A stretch of 30,710 nucleotides of DNA from Gnetum montanum (taxonomy: Eukaryota; Streptophyta; Gnetopsida; Gnetales; Gnetaceae): contig MNCI01005256.1 of NCBI GenBank assembly GCA_015680685.1, positions 416,242-446,951 on the forward strand, read 5' to 3'. Position 1 is the first letter of the stretch. Each line of letters opens with the position of its first letter. Under the pieces are notes generated by a model, which had not been told where the DNA came from, ran no database searches, and saw only the letters and a program-made list of their open reading frames with translations. Positions 21,761-30,710 of this stretch are shown piece by piece. The position numbers and the translations under genes are program-made.

Positions 21761-21819
21761 GCAATCATAGAATGCGCGGAGCCTATCACTCAGGTGGAAC
21801 ACGTGGCCTCTGTTGATGC

Positions 21820-23076
21820 TGCAGACACCCTGGAGTGGTATGATAACATTAAAGCTTATTTACAGCATGGCAAACCCCCAGGTGAATTGACATTGGCTCA
21901 AAAAGATGCAATCTGCAAACACGCTCGGCAATACATGCTCATGGAAAATGATGCCCTGTGCCGACGATCCTATGATGGGATATTGCTGGCATGCATGGGT
22001 GGTAAGCAGGCACAAAAGGTAGTTAATGAGGTTAACGAAGGGTTGTGCAGTGGACACATAGCACCCAGAGCTATGGCTACGAAAATCAGACACCTAGGGT
22101 ACTATTGGCCCTACATGGAGCGTGACTGCTTGTCGAAAGTCAAGACATGTGACACATGCCAGAGATATGAAAACCTCATACACATAGCACCTACAGACTT
22201 GCACCCAACCCAAATTACGTGGCCCTTCCAACGATGGGGACTAAACCTCATAGGGCCTATCACGCCTAAGTCCTTCGCAGGGCATAACTTTATTATCACT
22301 ACCACAGAGTATTTTACCAAGTGGGTGGAAGCTATTCCCCTAAGGAAAACGATGTCTCAGCAAATCTGCCATTTCATCCTCAATAACATCGTAACTAGGT
22401 TTGGACTCCCGATGACTATTGTGATCGACAATGGACCACAGTTTAGCAGTATGGAAACCCGAACCTTCTATAGTAATCTAGGCATTAAACAATCATTTTC
22501 TTCCCCTTATTATCCGCAAGCGAACGGGCAAGTGAAGGCTACAAATAAGTCCATCATCAACTTACTAAAGCGGATGCTTAACAACAACAAGAGGCGATGG
22601 CACAAGCAAATACTCTATGTCCTCTGGGCCTATCGAACGACTTGCAAAACTATGGTGAGTATGACCCCTTACAGTCTTGTTTATGGATCTGAAGCTGTAT
22701 TGCCTATTGAGTTGCAGTACCCTCACTTCGAATGATCTTGTCCAATGTTGTAAGCGAAGCCCAGAACAATGAATCATGGACCATCGATCTCAACTCGGTG
22801 GAGGAGGAATGCGTGCAGACGCTAAGACGAATCGAGCACTACCAGAATAAACAACAATAGAAGCACCGTGCAGACCTACATCGATGGCCAGTGCAAAAAG
22901 AAGACCTCATCCTCAAGGTCGTCCATGAGCACATAAGTAAGTTCTTAGCCAATTGGAAAGGTCCTTACATGGTTACTAAAGCCTTCAGGAATGGAGCCTT
23001 CAAGCTGGCAGACATGGACAGCAACGAGTTTGCCAACTCGGTGAACCACACGTACCTCAAGCCATACTACTTCTAA
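21820..23076 (+). pseudogene. INT: Element C integrase
   Basis: The zinc-binding part (GLCSGHIAPRAMATKIRHLGY, in pieces) keeps one His and the CDTCQ Cys pair (about 22148-22162), but Thr or Ala sits where the second His is usual. In the core, the first catalytic Asp is Asn (22244-22246), the second is kept in VIDNGPQF (22427), and the Glu, 35 residues on, is Lys (22535-22537). After TGA at 22733 a one-base frameshift leads to the C-terminal part, which has a stop at 22858 and holds LANWKGPYMVTKAF and the end VNHTYLKPYYF before TAA at 23074. Integrase inserts the cDNA. This copy is inactive. Confidence 0.9.
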
Positions 23077-23089
23077 AGTGCAACGGCAA

Positions 23090-23375
23090 AAATAAGCACC
23101 GACCGCTACGATGATAAACTGGCAGTCGCACCAGGCAATGTTCGCAATGACGATAAACTAGCAGCACCGAGCAGCATCTGCCACGACGTTAAACTGGCAG
23201 CAACCTTCCATCACAATGTAATACTAGCACAGTTACTCCACTATGACTATAAACTGGCATTGCACATCCGCTATGACGTAAAATTGGCATGTACAATCTG
23301 TTGGGACCTTAAACCAGCACAGTGGTCCGCTGGGACCTTAAACCAACACACAGTCTACCGAGACCTTAAACTGGG
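23090..23375 (+). repeat. Nine-unit TAAACTGGCA tandem repeat after integrase
   Basis: Degenerate units with GACNNTAAACTGGCA begin (at the TAAA) near 23115, 23154, 23190, 23219, 23250, 23279, 23310, 23339 and 23367. The period is about 30 bases after the first two. The related motif precedes pol at 19060-19480. No frame is conserved across the units. Confidence 0.8.
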
Positions 23376-24372
23376 TTCGCGTCACGCCCTCAACATGCAC
23401 CACCACCAGATACATGTCGAACGAAGGGGCATGATACGGGTGCGTGGGTGGGACGTCGCAACTCCAGGACGTAATTCTCGACGAAAGGAGAACGCGGTCC
23501 AGGGCATACGCGTCGCCACCCTCAGTGTCATGCTGACCCTTCGAAGATGTCGTATGATGTCACATGAGCCCTTCGAACCTACCTTTGCCACGACCCATCG
23601 CCCTAACGGTAGTTCCTAGGCTCATTCCCACTTCTAAGGTGCTGACAGTATTGTGGCCTAGCCACAATATTATTGTTGTTCAGTTCCTCACTAAGGTTTC
23701 GGCTAGCGTAATGTTCAGCTATGTGGTAGCTGATCCCATAGCCGAACTGAGCACGCATTCCTTTGGCAAGGATTCTAGTGCATCCGTGCCCACAACAGCT
23801 CCTGGTGCCTTGGAGATCAATTCCCCCACGCCTGCGCTGCCAAGACCGCTGCTGGCCTCCCTACTTTGGGCATCTCACACCAGCAATGATGTCCAAGAGT
23901 AACAACAATGCCAGCAGCCAGCAAGACCTTATCCCCGCAAGCGCATCTTGCTACAGCAATAAACATTACAGCATCGCGAAGTGAGTGCCTCGACTAGCTC
24001 AGTTACTTAAGAGTGCAAATTTTGGCACGTGCATAACATAGCTCACCGTGCAAAAGGCTGCAGTAGGCAAGTCAGAACCCTCCACGAATGTAATGCAACT
24101 CATCCTACAGAGAGGACACTTGCCTATAGGAGGTTGAAGAACAGCGCCAGCCAAAGATGAAAATGCAAACGAGCCCCTCAGAGCACTCCGACAAGGGACT
24201 CAGCTAAACATCATCTTTGCTCTCTGCCTTAACTGCCGCAAAACCAATGCAACACTCTCAGGCATGGCCAAGCGATGTCTCAGCACTCACCAAGCAATAA
24301 CCTTAGCATTTCGCCTACTGCGGTGTTTCGTATTCTTTGCCAACGTCCATCGAGCCTATTCTCCAGACTTCG
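23376..24372 (+). other. 3' untranslated region of element C
   Basis: No retroviral ORF or domain is visible between the tandem repeat and the polypurine tract. Short open frames at 23260-23619 and 23564-23902 have no recognisable content. No 3' ORF like that of elements A and B is present; in C the related domain is in the intron instead. Confidence 0.55.
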
Positions 24373-24387
24373 ACAAAGAGGGACCAA
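24373..24387 (+). promoter_or_regulatory. Polypurine tract of element C
   Basis: CAAAGAGGGACCAA lies directly before the TGAAACACC start of the 3' LTR, where plus-strand DNA synthesis would be primed. The tract is short and has two pyrimidines, so it may have decayed. Confidence 0.6.
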
Positions 24388-26112
24388 TGAAACACCTTTA
24401 AAAATGCGAGGTCATCCTTGCTTCACCAGGCTCTTGTAGTCTGCACAACACGATAGCAGTTCATCAGGAGAAGAACGTTCTGAGTCCAGGTCGACTAGTT
24501 TGGCAAATTTTCTACTTTGAGCATGGACAGGTTCTGTACCATCCTGCCTGCCCACCAAAGTAGCATAAACAGCCGACAACCTGCTTAGAAACGGTGCACG
24601 GAATCGATAGTAACATTCTAGATGCGCAAGAAATAGTTCGGCAAGTTTTCTAACTCACAAAGCCTGCTACGCTATGTAGCATAGCAAGCTTCAGAAGATG
24701 ATGGCGGAACAAAGTGCTACACCACGCGACGTCACACAGTGTAGTATGGCAACGACTTCACTATCCACTCCCCTCGCCCAATTTTGAGTTCTGCAGTGAT
24801 GTCCTTTTTCGTCAAGAAGCGGTGGACCATGTCTGCTGCTACGCTATGCTGAGCTACATGGCGCAACAAGGCGTAGCAATCCTGTGGAAGAGACAGAAGG
24901 CAGTTCGAAAGGTGGAGTCAATGGAGTTCACAAGACTTGCATCGCAGGAGAAAGTTTGCAAATCGGAAAAACTCTTGCGACTAAGGCAAGTTGCTACGCT
25001 ACGTAGTGTAGCATAGCGTAGCAAGCATGTAATAGACAGCAGAACGCGTGACAAGGTGCTACGCTACGCCAAGCATGCTATGTCACAAAGCACAGTGAGG
25101 CATGTAGGTGGTTGCACAACATCAATGCACTCCACCTAATCGGACCATTGGCACATGTCCCCAGATGCTGACGGCGCGATTACGACGTGGTAGGATCGCA
25201 GTTATTGCATGGCAAGTTCGCATCGCAACAGTCTTGTAGGCCCAATGATCATAGATGACTCGAGTGGTGCCAGTAAGACAAGGCAAGCCTACGGCACGTA
25301 GCATTCAGAAAACTACCCCTTTCTGCTTACCTTCAGCCCTATAAATATCCCGGCAAATAGCATATAACAGGTCGGTAATTTTTTAGAGGTACCCGCAATT
25401 TGGAAAAGTCCATAATTTTTAAAGTTGGTAATTGCAAAAGAGTTCACATCTTTCTTGAAGAAAACAGCTTCCAAGTGGTGGGAACTTTGAAATTCTAAAA
25501 CAAAGATCTCCCTTCTCTCCAGCATTGTAATATCAAAGTCATCTATCTAAAGCTGTAAACAGCAACTCTCTCTCAGCTGGAGAGAGGTTCCCGTCTCTAT
25601 TCCACCACCTTGGTAGAGCCCCACATTGTTTGTACATGAGTACGCATCCAAGCGCATAGCTCTTTTTTCTCGGCACATCTTGGTTACTCTCGAGATTTCT
25701 GTACTCCGTCACACTGTGCAGCCGATTGTATCCACCCTGACCAAACAAGTTTGTAGCTTTGGAGTGGTGCATGTTTCTAACCATAATTTACTTTATCTCT
25801 CATTTGCTATCTCATTTCTTTGCATTATTTTCTGTTTTATTCATCTTTAAACATTATTTTGTATTACTGCTGCATTTTTACAGTTTCTTCCCTGCTTTAT
25901 TTACCCGTAAGCATTATCTCGCATTTCGCATTATTTACATTGCAAAAGGCTATATTGACACTGATGTAAGTCCCTATCTGATCGACCAAATCGTTCAGGA
26001 CACCCCGTGTCCGCACACATCCAACACCGCCCTCCCACGGATATGGGGTTGGAACTGTCACGTCCGTCAACCCCCAGCGTTCTTCCAGCCACCGATGTTT
26101 TCGGTCGCTACA
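24388..26112 (+). repeat. 3' LTR of element C
   Basis: TGAAACACC to CTACA. It is 73 bases longer than the 5' LTR, mostly through a block near 25000-25065 rich in GCTACG and TAGCATAGCG. TATA box at 25340-25347. Aligns with the 5' LTR over its full length, with about one difference in eight to ten bases by eye. Confidence 0.92.
25340..25347 (+). promoter_or_regulatory. TATA box of the 3' LTR of element C
   Basis: TATAAATA in the same conserved context as in the 5' LTR. Confidence 0.7.
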
Positions 26113-26117
26113 GGATC
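26113..26117. repeat. Target-site duplication of element C, right copy
   Basis: GGATC, identical to 7563-7567. It returns the reader to the interrupted minus-strand ORF of element B. Confidence 0.9.
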
Positions 26118-26565
26118 TTGGCCTTTGATTATTCTAAAAGAGATATGTCTCTCCCATGTATCACTTCCTACTAAACATTATCATTAGCCACATGGGAGAG
26201 GTTTGTAGTTGAGTCTTGACATCTACTGGAGCATTTTCAAGGAATGGCTAGAAGTTGATCTCTTGAAGAATTGATCGTTGAATTTCTCAAGACCTGATGA
26301 TGTCAAGGTAGGCTTGAGTCAAAGTGACCTCAAGCCTTAGCATAGGTCCAGGCACTTCTACTCATTGTGATTATTTTGTGGACACTTCTTCCTTTGGAAT
26401 CTATTGGATAGATTCTAGTTTTAGCTCTTCATGAAGAGGTCTTATTGCATGGGTTGCTTCTGGTGGTTCTTGGGCTTGTTCTTGTTGGCCCCTTGTAATG
26501 TTGGGCTACTTCTCCCATGGTTGAGAGGGTTCTCCTTCATATGGGGGTTTCTATTTTGGTGTCAT
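26118..26565 (-). pseudogene. Element B 3' ORF, upstream part (N-terminus)
   Basis: Reads MTPK, stop, KPPYEGEPSQPW from ATG 26565, directly after GATTATAG. It continues as a Gln/Glu/Pro-rich region (GQQEQAQEPPEATHAIRPL) and LRLEVTLTQAYLDIIRS, then reaches YMGETYLF, which aligns with YLGEMYQF of element A's ORF. It stops where element C is inserted and continues at 7567 with one frameshift near the joint. The MTPK/MAPK start is shared with the A ORF and with the antisense gene of C. At least seven in-frame stops. Confidence 0.6.
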
Positions 26566-26596
26566 CTATAATCAAAATGAGACCATGGGTTAGTAA
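26566..26596 (-). promoter_or_regulatory. Putative branch point and 3' splice acceptor before the element B 3' ORF
   Basis: On the minus strand TTACTAAC is followed 24 bases after the branch A by GATTATAG and then ATG. The layout is the same as at 139-168 in element A, although the intervening bases differ. Confidence 0.55.
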
Positions 26597-27052
26597 TCAT
26601 TGTGTAACTTAAAGCAATTGGGATACTTTTATCTCTTAAGGATAGTTACACTTGGCTAAGTTGTGAATATGGCTGATTTAATTACTCTAATTATCATTTT
26701 ATTCATGTGTTATTATTAATAAATCATCATGGAGGTTTTTGGAAGGGTTAACTATTGAAAAATTTTATGCTTATATGTTGTTAAGGTTATTAACCCTTTG
26801 GGAAAGTTAGAAAAATTTCCAAAATTTTTCATCAATTTGTTATTAAAAACCTTAAGGTTTTTGGCCCCCATCTAAAGATCTTACCTTTGATAAGTGTAGG
26901 GTCAAAGAATGGAGTGATTTGAACAAACAATTGGGAAGTTATGAGCTCTAGAAGATTTTGGGCTCTGAAAAATTACAAAAACACCTCGTGTGTTATAAGC
27001 AAATGAAAAAAAAATTTAAGTGCATGGCAATATATATAGCATGTATGCACTG

Positions 27053-27074
27053 CATTGACAAGGCCTTGTCAATG
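27053..27074. repeat. Perfect 22-base palindrome
   Basis: CATTGACAAGGCCTTGTCAATG reads the same on both strands. LTR B has a degenerate inverted motif with AGGCCTTGTC upstream of its TATA box; here a TATATATA lies at 27031-27038, also next to the palindrome. Confidence 0.9.
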
Positions 27075-27900
27075 TAGTTGTTAACCACTATTGACAACCA
27101 TTGACTTTGGTCAAACTTGCAAAATACAAGGAATTTTTGAATGAAATTAGGATCAAATGAAAGCTCAAAAGGCCAAGAACAATATGAAAACATGAGAAGA
27201 GGGTGTTGGAGCTCATAAATTTGGAACAATGGAGAAAAATTGATTCAGGGGATGAATGAAATGAAAGGTTAAAGAGCACTAAGTGGATTACACAATGGAA
27301 CATGCAAAAGATAGAATTATAGCAATGTCGAAGGTAAGGAACCTTAACTAACCAAACCAAAAGCTATGCAAGTGGGTCCTCCCCATAGTAGGTTCATGCC
27401 TTTGTTACTCTTGCATATCCTCAACTAATGAGTCCATGGGTCCCATAGTCAATTTAATGGTCATGAAAAGTTAAGGACCAACCAAAAGGAATCTACTCAA
27501 GAATTCCAACACATTAGACCAAAACATAGAGCATAACATACAACATGGTAGTGAGGTGAGTTATGGAAACATGGATGGATGATAGGAAAGGTGGAATGGA
27601 GTTTTGAATTAAGGTCATAAGAAGTCCCTTATGGAATTTTTGTTTAAAGTGACCTGAGAAGATTCATCCTCAATCTAGACCAAAACCATCTACTTTCAAT
27701 GACTTTGAATCACCACTTTAAGATTGATCCACCCACTCAAGAGATGAGAGTGATTCCACAAGACAACCACCATTCCATAAGGAGAAGAAAAGAGAGAAGT
27801 AGGAAGTGAGAGAGGGCCTTAGTTAGAGGGGACTTTCAAGCATAGGTGCATGTCTTTCTAGTCCCATAACCAATGTTTGTAGCTCGTTTATTTGTTCAAG

Positions 27901-28043
27901 GGATGTGCTTTGAATTTTTATTTTTTATTTTTTTAAAATGGAAACCATACCATGCACAGACTTATTTGTGTCTAATGGGTGTGCTTTGAATTTCCATCAT
28001 TTCTTTTTTTAATGGAAACCACACCATGCAAAGACTTATTTGA
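27901..28043 (+). repeat. Tandem duplication of about 70 bases
   Basis: Copies at 27901-27970 and 27977-28043 share TGTGCTTTGAATTT, a T-rich run, ATGGAAACCA, ACCATGCA and AGACTTATTTG. They differ by a few substitutions and small indels in the T run. Confidence 0.85.
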
Positions 28044-28550
28044 CTTCCTATTAGTGGTTGGTATGGAATGGTAAGAAGTCCATGAAAAACACTCAAGCAC
28101 TCAGGCAAGTAAAAGAGTATAAAGAGTATTGTGTTCCCTTGAAGTCACACCCTTTACAAACCTTTGAATTCTTCTTAATTCCAGAACTACCAAGGTCACC
28201 AATTAATTAAAATTTTCTTTAATGGAAGAGACCTCAAATTCTCAGAACAAGGAAAATCGTAGAGTTTGTCAGATGGGTAGATGATGTGGACTCACTACCT
28301 ATTCCATGAAAAATAAACCATGCCAAAGACATCAGACATCAGAATTCAAAAATAGAAACCATACATTGACAATCACAACATTAAACATGAAGCTGTTGGC
28401 ACATTTTGGCCATTTCATGGAGCAGACTGGTAAGATTAAATGGGTTAAAAGTTCTTGGAGAAGTGGCTAAAGTTTGGGTTTGAGATATGAGAGCATAGTG
28501 CCTATATCAAGATTACAAAGGGACCCAAAATCTTTGGACTTGGAAAGATA

Positions 28551-28575
28551 AATATATATATATATATATATATAT
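28551..28575. repeat. (AT)n microsatellite
   Basis: An uninterrupted AT run of about 25 bases just before the transporter fragment. Confidence 0.95.
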
Positions 28576-28673
28576 CCTCAAGTTTTGCAGCATATCTTGC
28601 TAATCTGGCCTCAACAAGTAGGAAGCAAGATACAGGTTTGTTGACCAGTTGAATACCGCTGAAGGATTCTGAA

Positions 28674-28928
28674 AGAACCATGCTCAACAAAAATGTTGAT
28701 ATTCTTCTTCTTGATGAAGCTACAAGTGTTTTGGATGCTAAATCTAAAAGGATAGTGTAGGAAGCTCTTGGTAGAATCATGGTTAACAAAACAACTGTAA
28801 TTGTTGCACATTGGTTGACCATTGTCAAAAATGCAGATATGATTGGTGTATTACAGCATGGTTCTATAGTTGAAAAAGTTAATGGCAATTCCCAAAGTGC
28901 ATATTTCCAGCTTGTCAGGGATGCATGA
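28674..28928 (+). pseudogene. ABCB-type transporter, C-terminal nucleotide-binding domain fragment
   Basis: The frame at 28680-28928 encodes the end of the second nucleotide-binding domain of a full-size ABC transporter of the B (P-glycoprotein/MDR) family. It shows Walker B in VDILLLDEATS with the following D-loop (Val in place of the usual Ala), a stop at 28758-28760, then RIMVNKTTVIVAHWLTIVKN. The switch His is kept, but the usual Arg after it is Trp. Then HGSIVEK and SAYFQLV and the natural end. Upstream (28585-28673) only fragments of the signature region can be guessed, in shifted frames. Walker A is absent, and no intron is seen in what remains. It is a relic, probably captured or left by element traffic. 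Confidence 0.85.
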
Positions 28929-29474
28929 ACGAAGGAGAACATTTTTATATTTTTTGTTTCAGTTTTTTTGGCTCTCTCTCTGCATTTGTTTTTGGGATTG
29001 GTGCTTGAGCTGCTCATGGCTTGTCTGTGAATCAATGATATGATATGGTGATTGGCTCCAACATTTCATCAATGATAGCGGCTTCTGATTTTGTTTCTGT
29101 TTCCGTTTGCGTTTGCGTTTGAAGCCACAAAACGAAGGAACGAATGAAGAGACAGTAAATGAACTGCAACAGCCGCGCCCGTGATGCTGCCTCCCATGGA
29201 TAACCATTTGCCCTCTTCAAATGAGCACTCCATATCAAACTTTAATTGCACTAGAGCATTCAAAGCCCCTGAGAAACGGAAAGATACAAACAAATTCTCT
29301 GGAAATGGCACTGAGTACAGAAAACACAGTAACAGAAAATGCCTGCAATAAAAAACGCAGCAACAGAAAATGCGGCAAACTAAATAGGAAAAATGAAGGC
29401 AAAAAACGACATTGCAGAACAAGAGTAGATTTTCAGCCTACGTCTTATGGTTAATTCACAAAATTTGTGGAGCA
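28929..29474. other. No gene recognised between the transporter relic and the GC-rich ORF
   Basis: It has short frames only. A run of TTTGCGTTTGCGTTT near 29105-29121 is a small imperfect hexamer repeat. Nothing else stands out. Confidence 0.5.
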
Positions 29475-30043
29475 ATGCTAGCGATGGTACCGCTGCGGTG
29501 CCCTTGCATCCATGTTAGCGATGCAACCAAGCTGCAGCTGCCAATTTCTGTGACGATAAGGTTCTCATTCCTTGTGAAAACCCTACGCGGCTCATTCCAC
29601 AGCAAAGGCCTAAGCAACCAAAGCACCAGGCCTGACAGCCATTTCAGCGATCTCTTCGAATCTCGAGCAGAGGAAGAAGATGTGGATTTCTGGCCGATTT
29701 CACAGAAAAACGTCGATGCAAAAACCCTAAGCAGCACATTCCAGAGAAATACGTTAAGCAGCAGCAGCAGGGGTGAGCTTTTCAGCAAGCTCTTGGAATC
29801 CAGTGAAGACGAAGATGAGAATCGTTTGCAGACATCACGCAGAAGCTAGGCCAGGTAGCTGAAGTCATGGTGTTCACAAACCGGCACGCGTTCATCCACA
29901 TTCCAGAGCACGTTGTGGCGGAGCGGGGCTTGGCGGCCAGTGGCGGAGAGAGAGCACGATCGGGAGCAACGTCCTCTACCGCGTTCTCGGCGGCGGCTGC
30001 GGCCACAGTTGGTGTTGGAACCACCAGGGAGATCGGGCCGTGA
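29475..30043 (+). pseudogene. Candidate exon of an unrecognised nuclear gene
   Basis: From ATG 29475 (MLAMVPLRCPCIHVSD) the frame is open to 29849. The first 45 residues are rich in Arg, Ser and hydrophobics with almost no acid, like an organelle-targeting sequence. A Ser-rich part and SSEDEDE follow. Near 29818 a one-base change of frame would extend it with SFADITQKLGQVAEVMVF to a stop at 30041. The stretch is clearly richer in G and C than its surroundings, which suggests former coding use. I cannot name the protein. A minus-strand ORF (30087-29782) overlaps and is a weaker alternative. Confidence 0.3.
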
Positions 30044-30710
30044 AGATCGAACGGCCAGGTGAACCCTAGACCTGTAGGAAACAACACCGCAAATTTCTAC
30101 GAAAAATATTGCAGACCTCTTTTTGATTCGTGACGAAGTTAAAGGTGGATCGTTGCAAAAAGGGGAGTTTCAAGATTTGAATTTAAATAAAATGGTTCTG
30201 CTCTACTCTAGCTTCTTGGTGGATCGCAGTTTCTACATCATCGAAGGATTACAAATCAAATATGCAAATCTCCGATAAAAAGGGGCTCTGCTGGAAAAAT
30301 GTTTATGTGTTTTTGAGGATTAGATTACATGATTTTATAACACCATCCGACCGCCACCTCCTATATTGCCAAGAAAAGGCAAAATAAAGAGGATATATAT
30401 GTATGGGATAAGTTGCAACTATAGCTTGTATTTCTATGCAACTTAGTGATTGTATTTTAATTTTCTATGATAACCACCACCAAGGACACTTGTCAATATT
30501 AGCCTTTTTATCTCTTTTGTGGTTGAAACCACCTAAAATTGTTGTAACTTACCTAACTTGTTGGGCAAGTAACCTCCTAACTTGTTGGGCAAGAAATTTT
30601 CTAATTGGTTAGTCAAGTTACTTGAGAGAAAAGTTAGGAGAGATATTTTTGAGATATTTGTGGGATATTTTGAAATTGTAACTTCCCTACCTACCTTGGA
30701 ATCCTATAAA
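30044..30710. other. AT-rich end of the window, possibly the U3 of another LTR
   Basis: CCTAACTTGTTGGGCAAG is repeated at about 30550 and 30576, followed by a variant with TTGGTTAGTCAAG. The window ends with CCTATAAA, a TATA-like box. Short repeats and a terminal TATA box resemble the U3 of a Copia-type LTR, but neither end of such an LTR can be shown. No coding frame is visible. Confidence 0.3.

Larger units (their letters stand above)
7568..26112 (+). mobile_element. Element C: 18.5-kb Tat/Ogre-lineage LTR retrotransposon
   Basis: It has two LTRs, a 5-bp duplication, and the order gag, protease, RT, RNase H, archaeal-type RNase H, integrase. The second RNase H is diagnostic for the Tat clade, which includes Ogre and Retand. 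The gap of more than 5 kb between protease and RT recalls the Ogre intron, but here it houses an antisense multi-exon gene. The LTRs differ at roughly a tenth of positions by eye, so the insertion is old. No gene in it is intact. It is inserted in the 3' ORF of element B. Confidence 0.93.
26597..28550. other. AT-rich region without a recognisable gene
   Basis: Neither strand shows a protein domain. If element B continued here (minus strand), its pol should lie in this stretch, but no RT or integrase motif is visible, so B is deleted or the region has another origin. It contains a 22-base palindrome (27053-27074), a TATA-like TATATATA next to it, and a 70-base direct duplication (27901-28043). 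Confidence 0.6.

Noticed and set aside
23090-23375. A CRISPR-like array, because of the regular 30-base spacing
   Set aside because: Units are degenerate, contiguous and lack unique spacers of fixed length, and the DNA is a plant retrotransposon.
26993-27360. Two minus-strand ORFs rich in Phe, Cys, His and Ser, considered as pol of element B
   Set aside because: No RT, RNase H or integrase motif; composition is that of AT-rich non-coding DNA.
28502-29035. A 177-codon minus-strand ORF
   Set aside because: It overlaps the transporter relic antisense and includes the AT microsatellite as Ile-Tyr repeats; no domain is visible.

Overview
The window is nuclear DNA of a land plant, and almost all of it is nested, decayed Ty3/gypsy LTR retrotransposons. 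The old nested insertions, very large elements and sparse genes suit a large repeat-rich genome such as a gymnosperm's, but the sequence does not fix the species. I distinguish three elements. A (plus strand, about 1-2085) is a 3' ORF remnant followed by an LTR. B (minus strand) runs as 3' ORF, LTR, Asp-tRNA-type primer-binding site and Athila-like gag; its 3' ORF is split by C (26565-26118, then 7567-5166). C (plus strand, 7568-26112) is a structurally complete 18.5-kb Tat/Ogre-lineage element flanked by a perfect 5-bp target-site duplication, GGATC.

Element C reads: 5' LTR (7568-9219); a leader carrying six modular tandem repeats; gag and protease in one frame (10220-14012, with one frameshift near the gag N-terminus); a 5.6-kb gap; then RT, RNase H, a second archaeal-type RNase H and integrase (19595-23076); a 30-bp-period tandem repeat; a polypurine tract; and the 3' LTR (24388-26112). 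Phase-matched splice signals at 14013 and 19594 would join the protease frame to the pol frame, as in the known Ogre intron.

The most interesting part lies inside that putative intron. On the opposite strand (18683 down to 14307) is a decayed but legible gene of at least seven exons. Five of its six introns have donors and acceptors with matching phases. It starts MAPK, carries an FCP1-like (HAD-superfamily, NLI-interacting-factor type) phosphatase domain, continues with a domain resembling the 'putative plant transposon protein' domain, then charged and helical regions and an acidic Gly/Asn-rich tail. I know of no described retrotransposon with a spliced antisense FCP1-transposon-domain fusion gene inside its gag-pol intron. 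Elements A and B carry a related domain in a sense ORF between pol and the 3' LTR. In both, a branch-point-like TTACTAAY and a 3' splice acceptor lie directly before the ATG, implying expression from a spliced subgenomic RNA.

All three elements are dead copies. They hold many in-frame stops, and the catalytic residues of RT, the second RNase H and integrase are hit by G-to-A changes. Right of C, 26566-28550 holds no recognisable gene; 28680-28928 is the broken C-terminal end of an ABCB-type transporter; 29475-30043 is a GC-richer stretch that may be an exon of an unrecognised nuclear gene; the last bases may be the U3 of another LTR.
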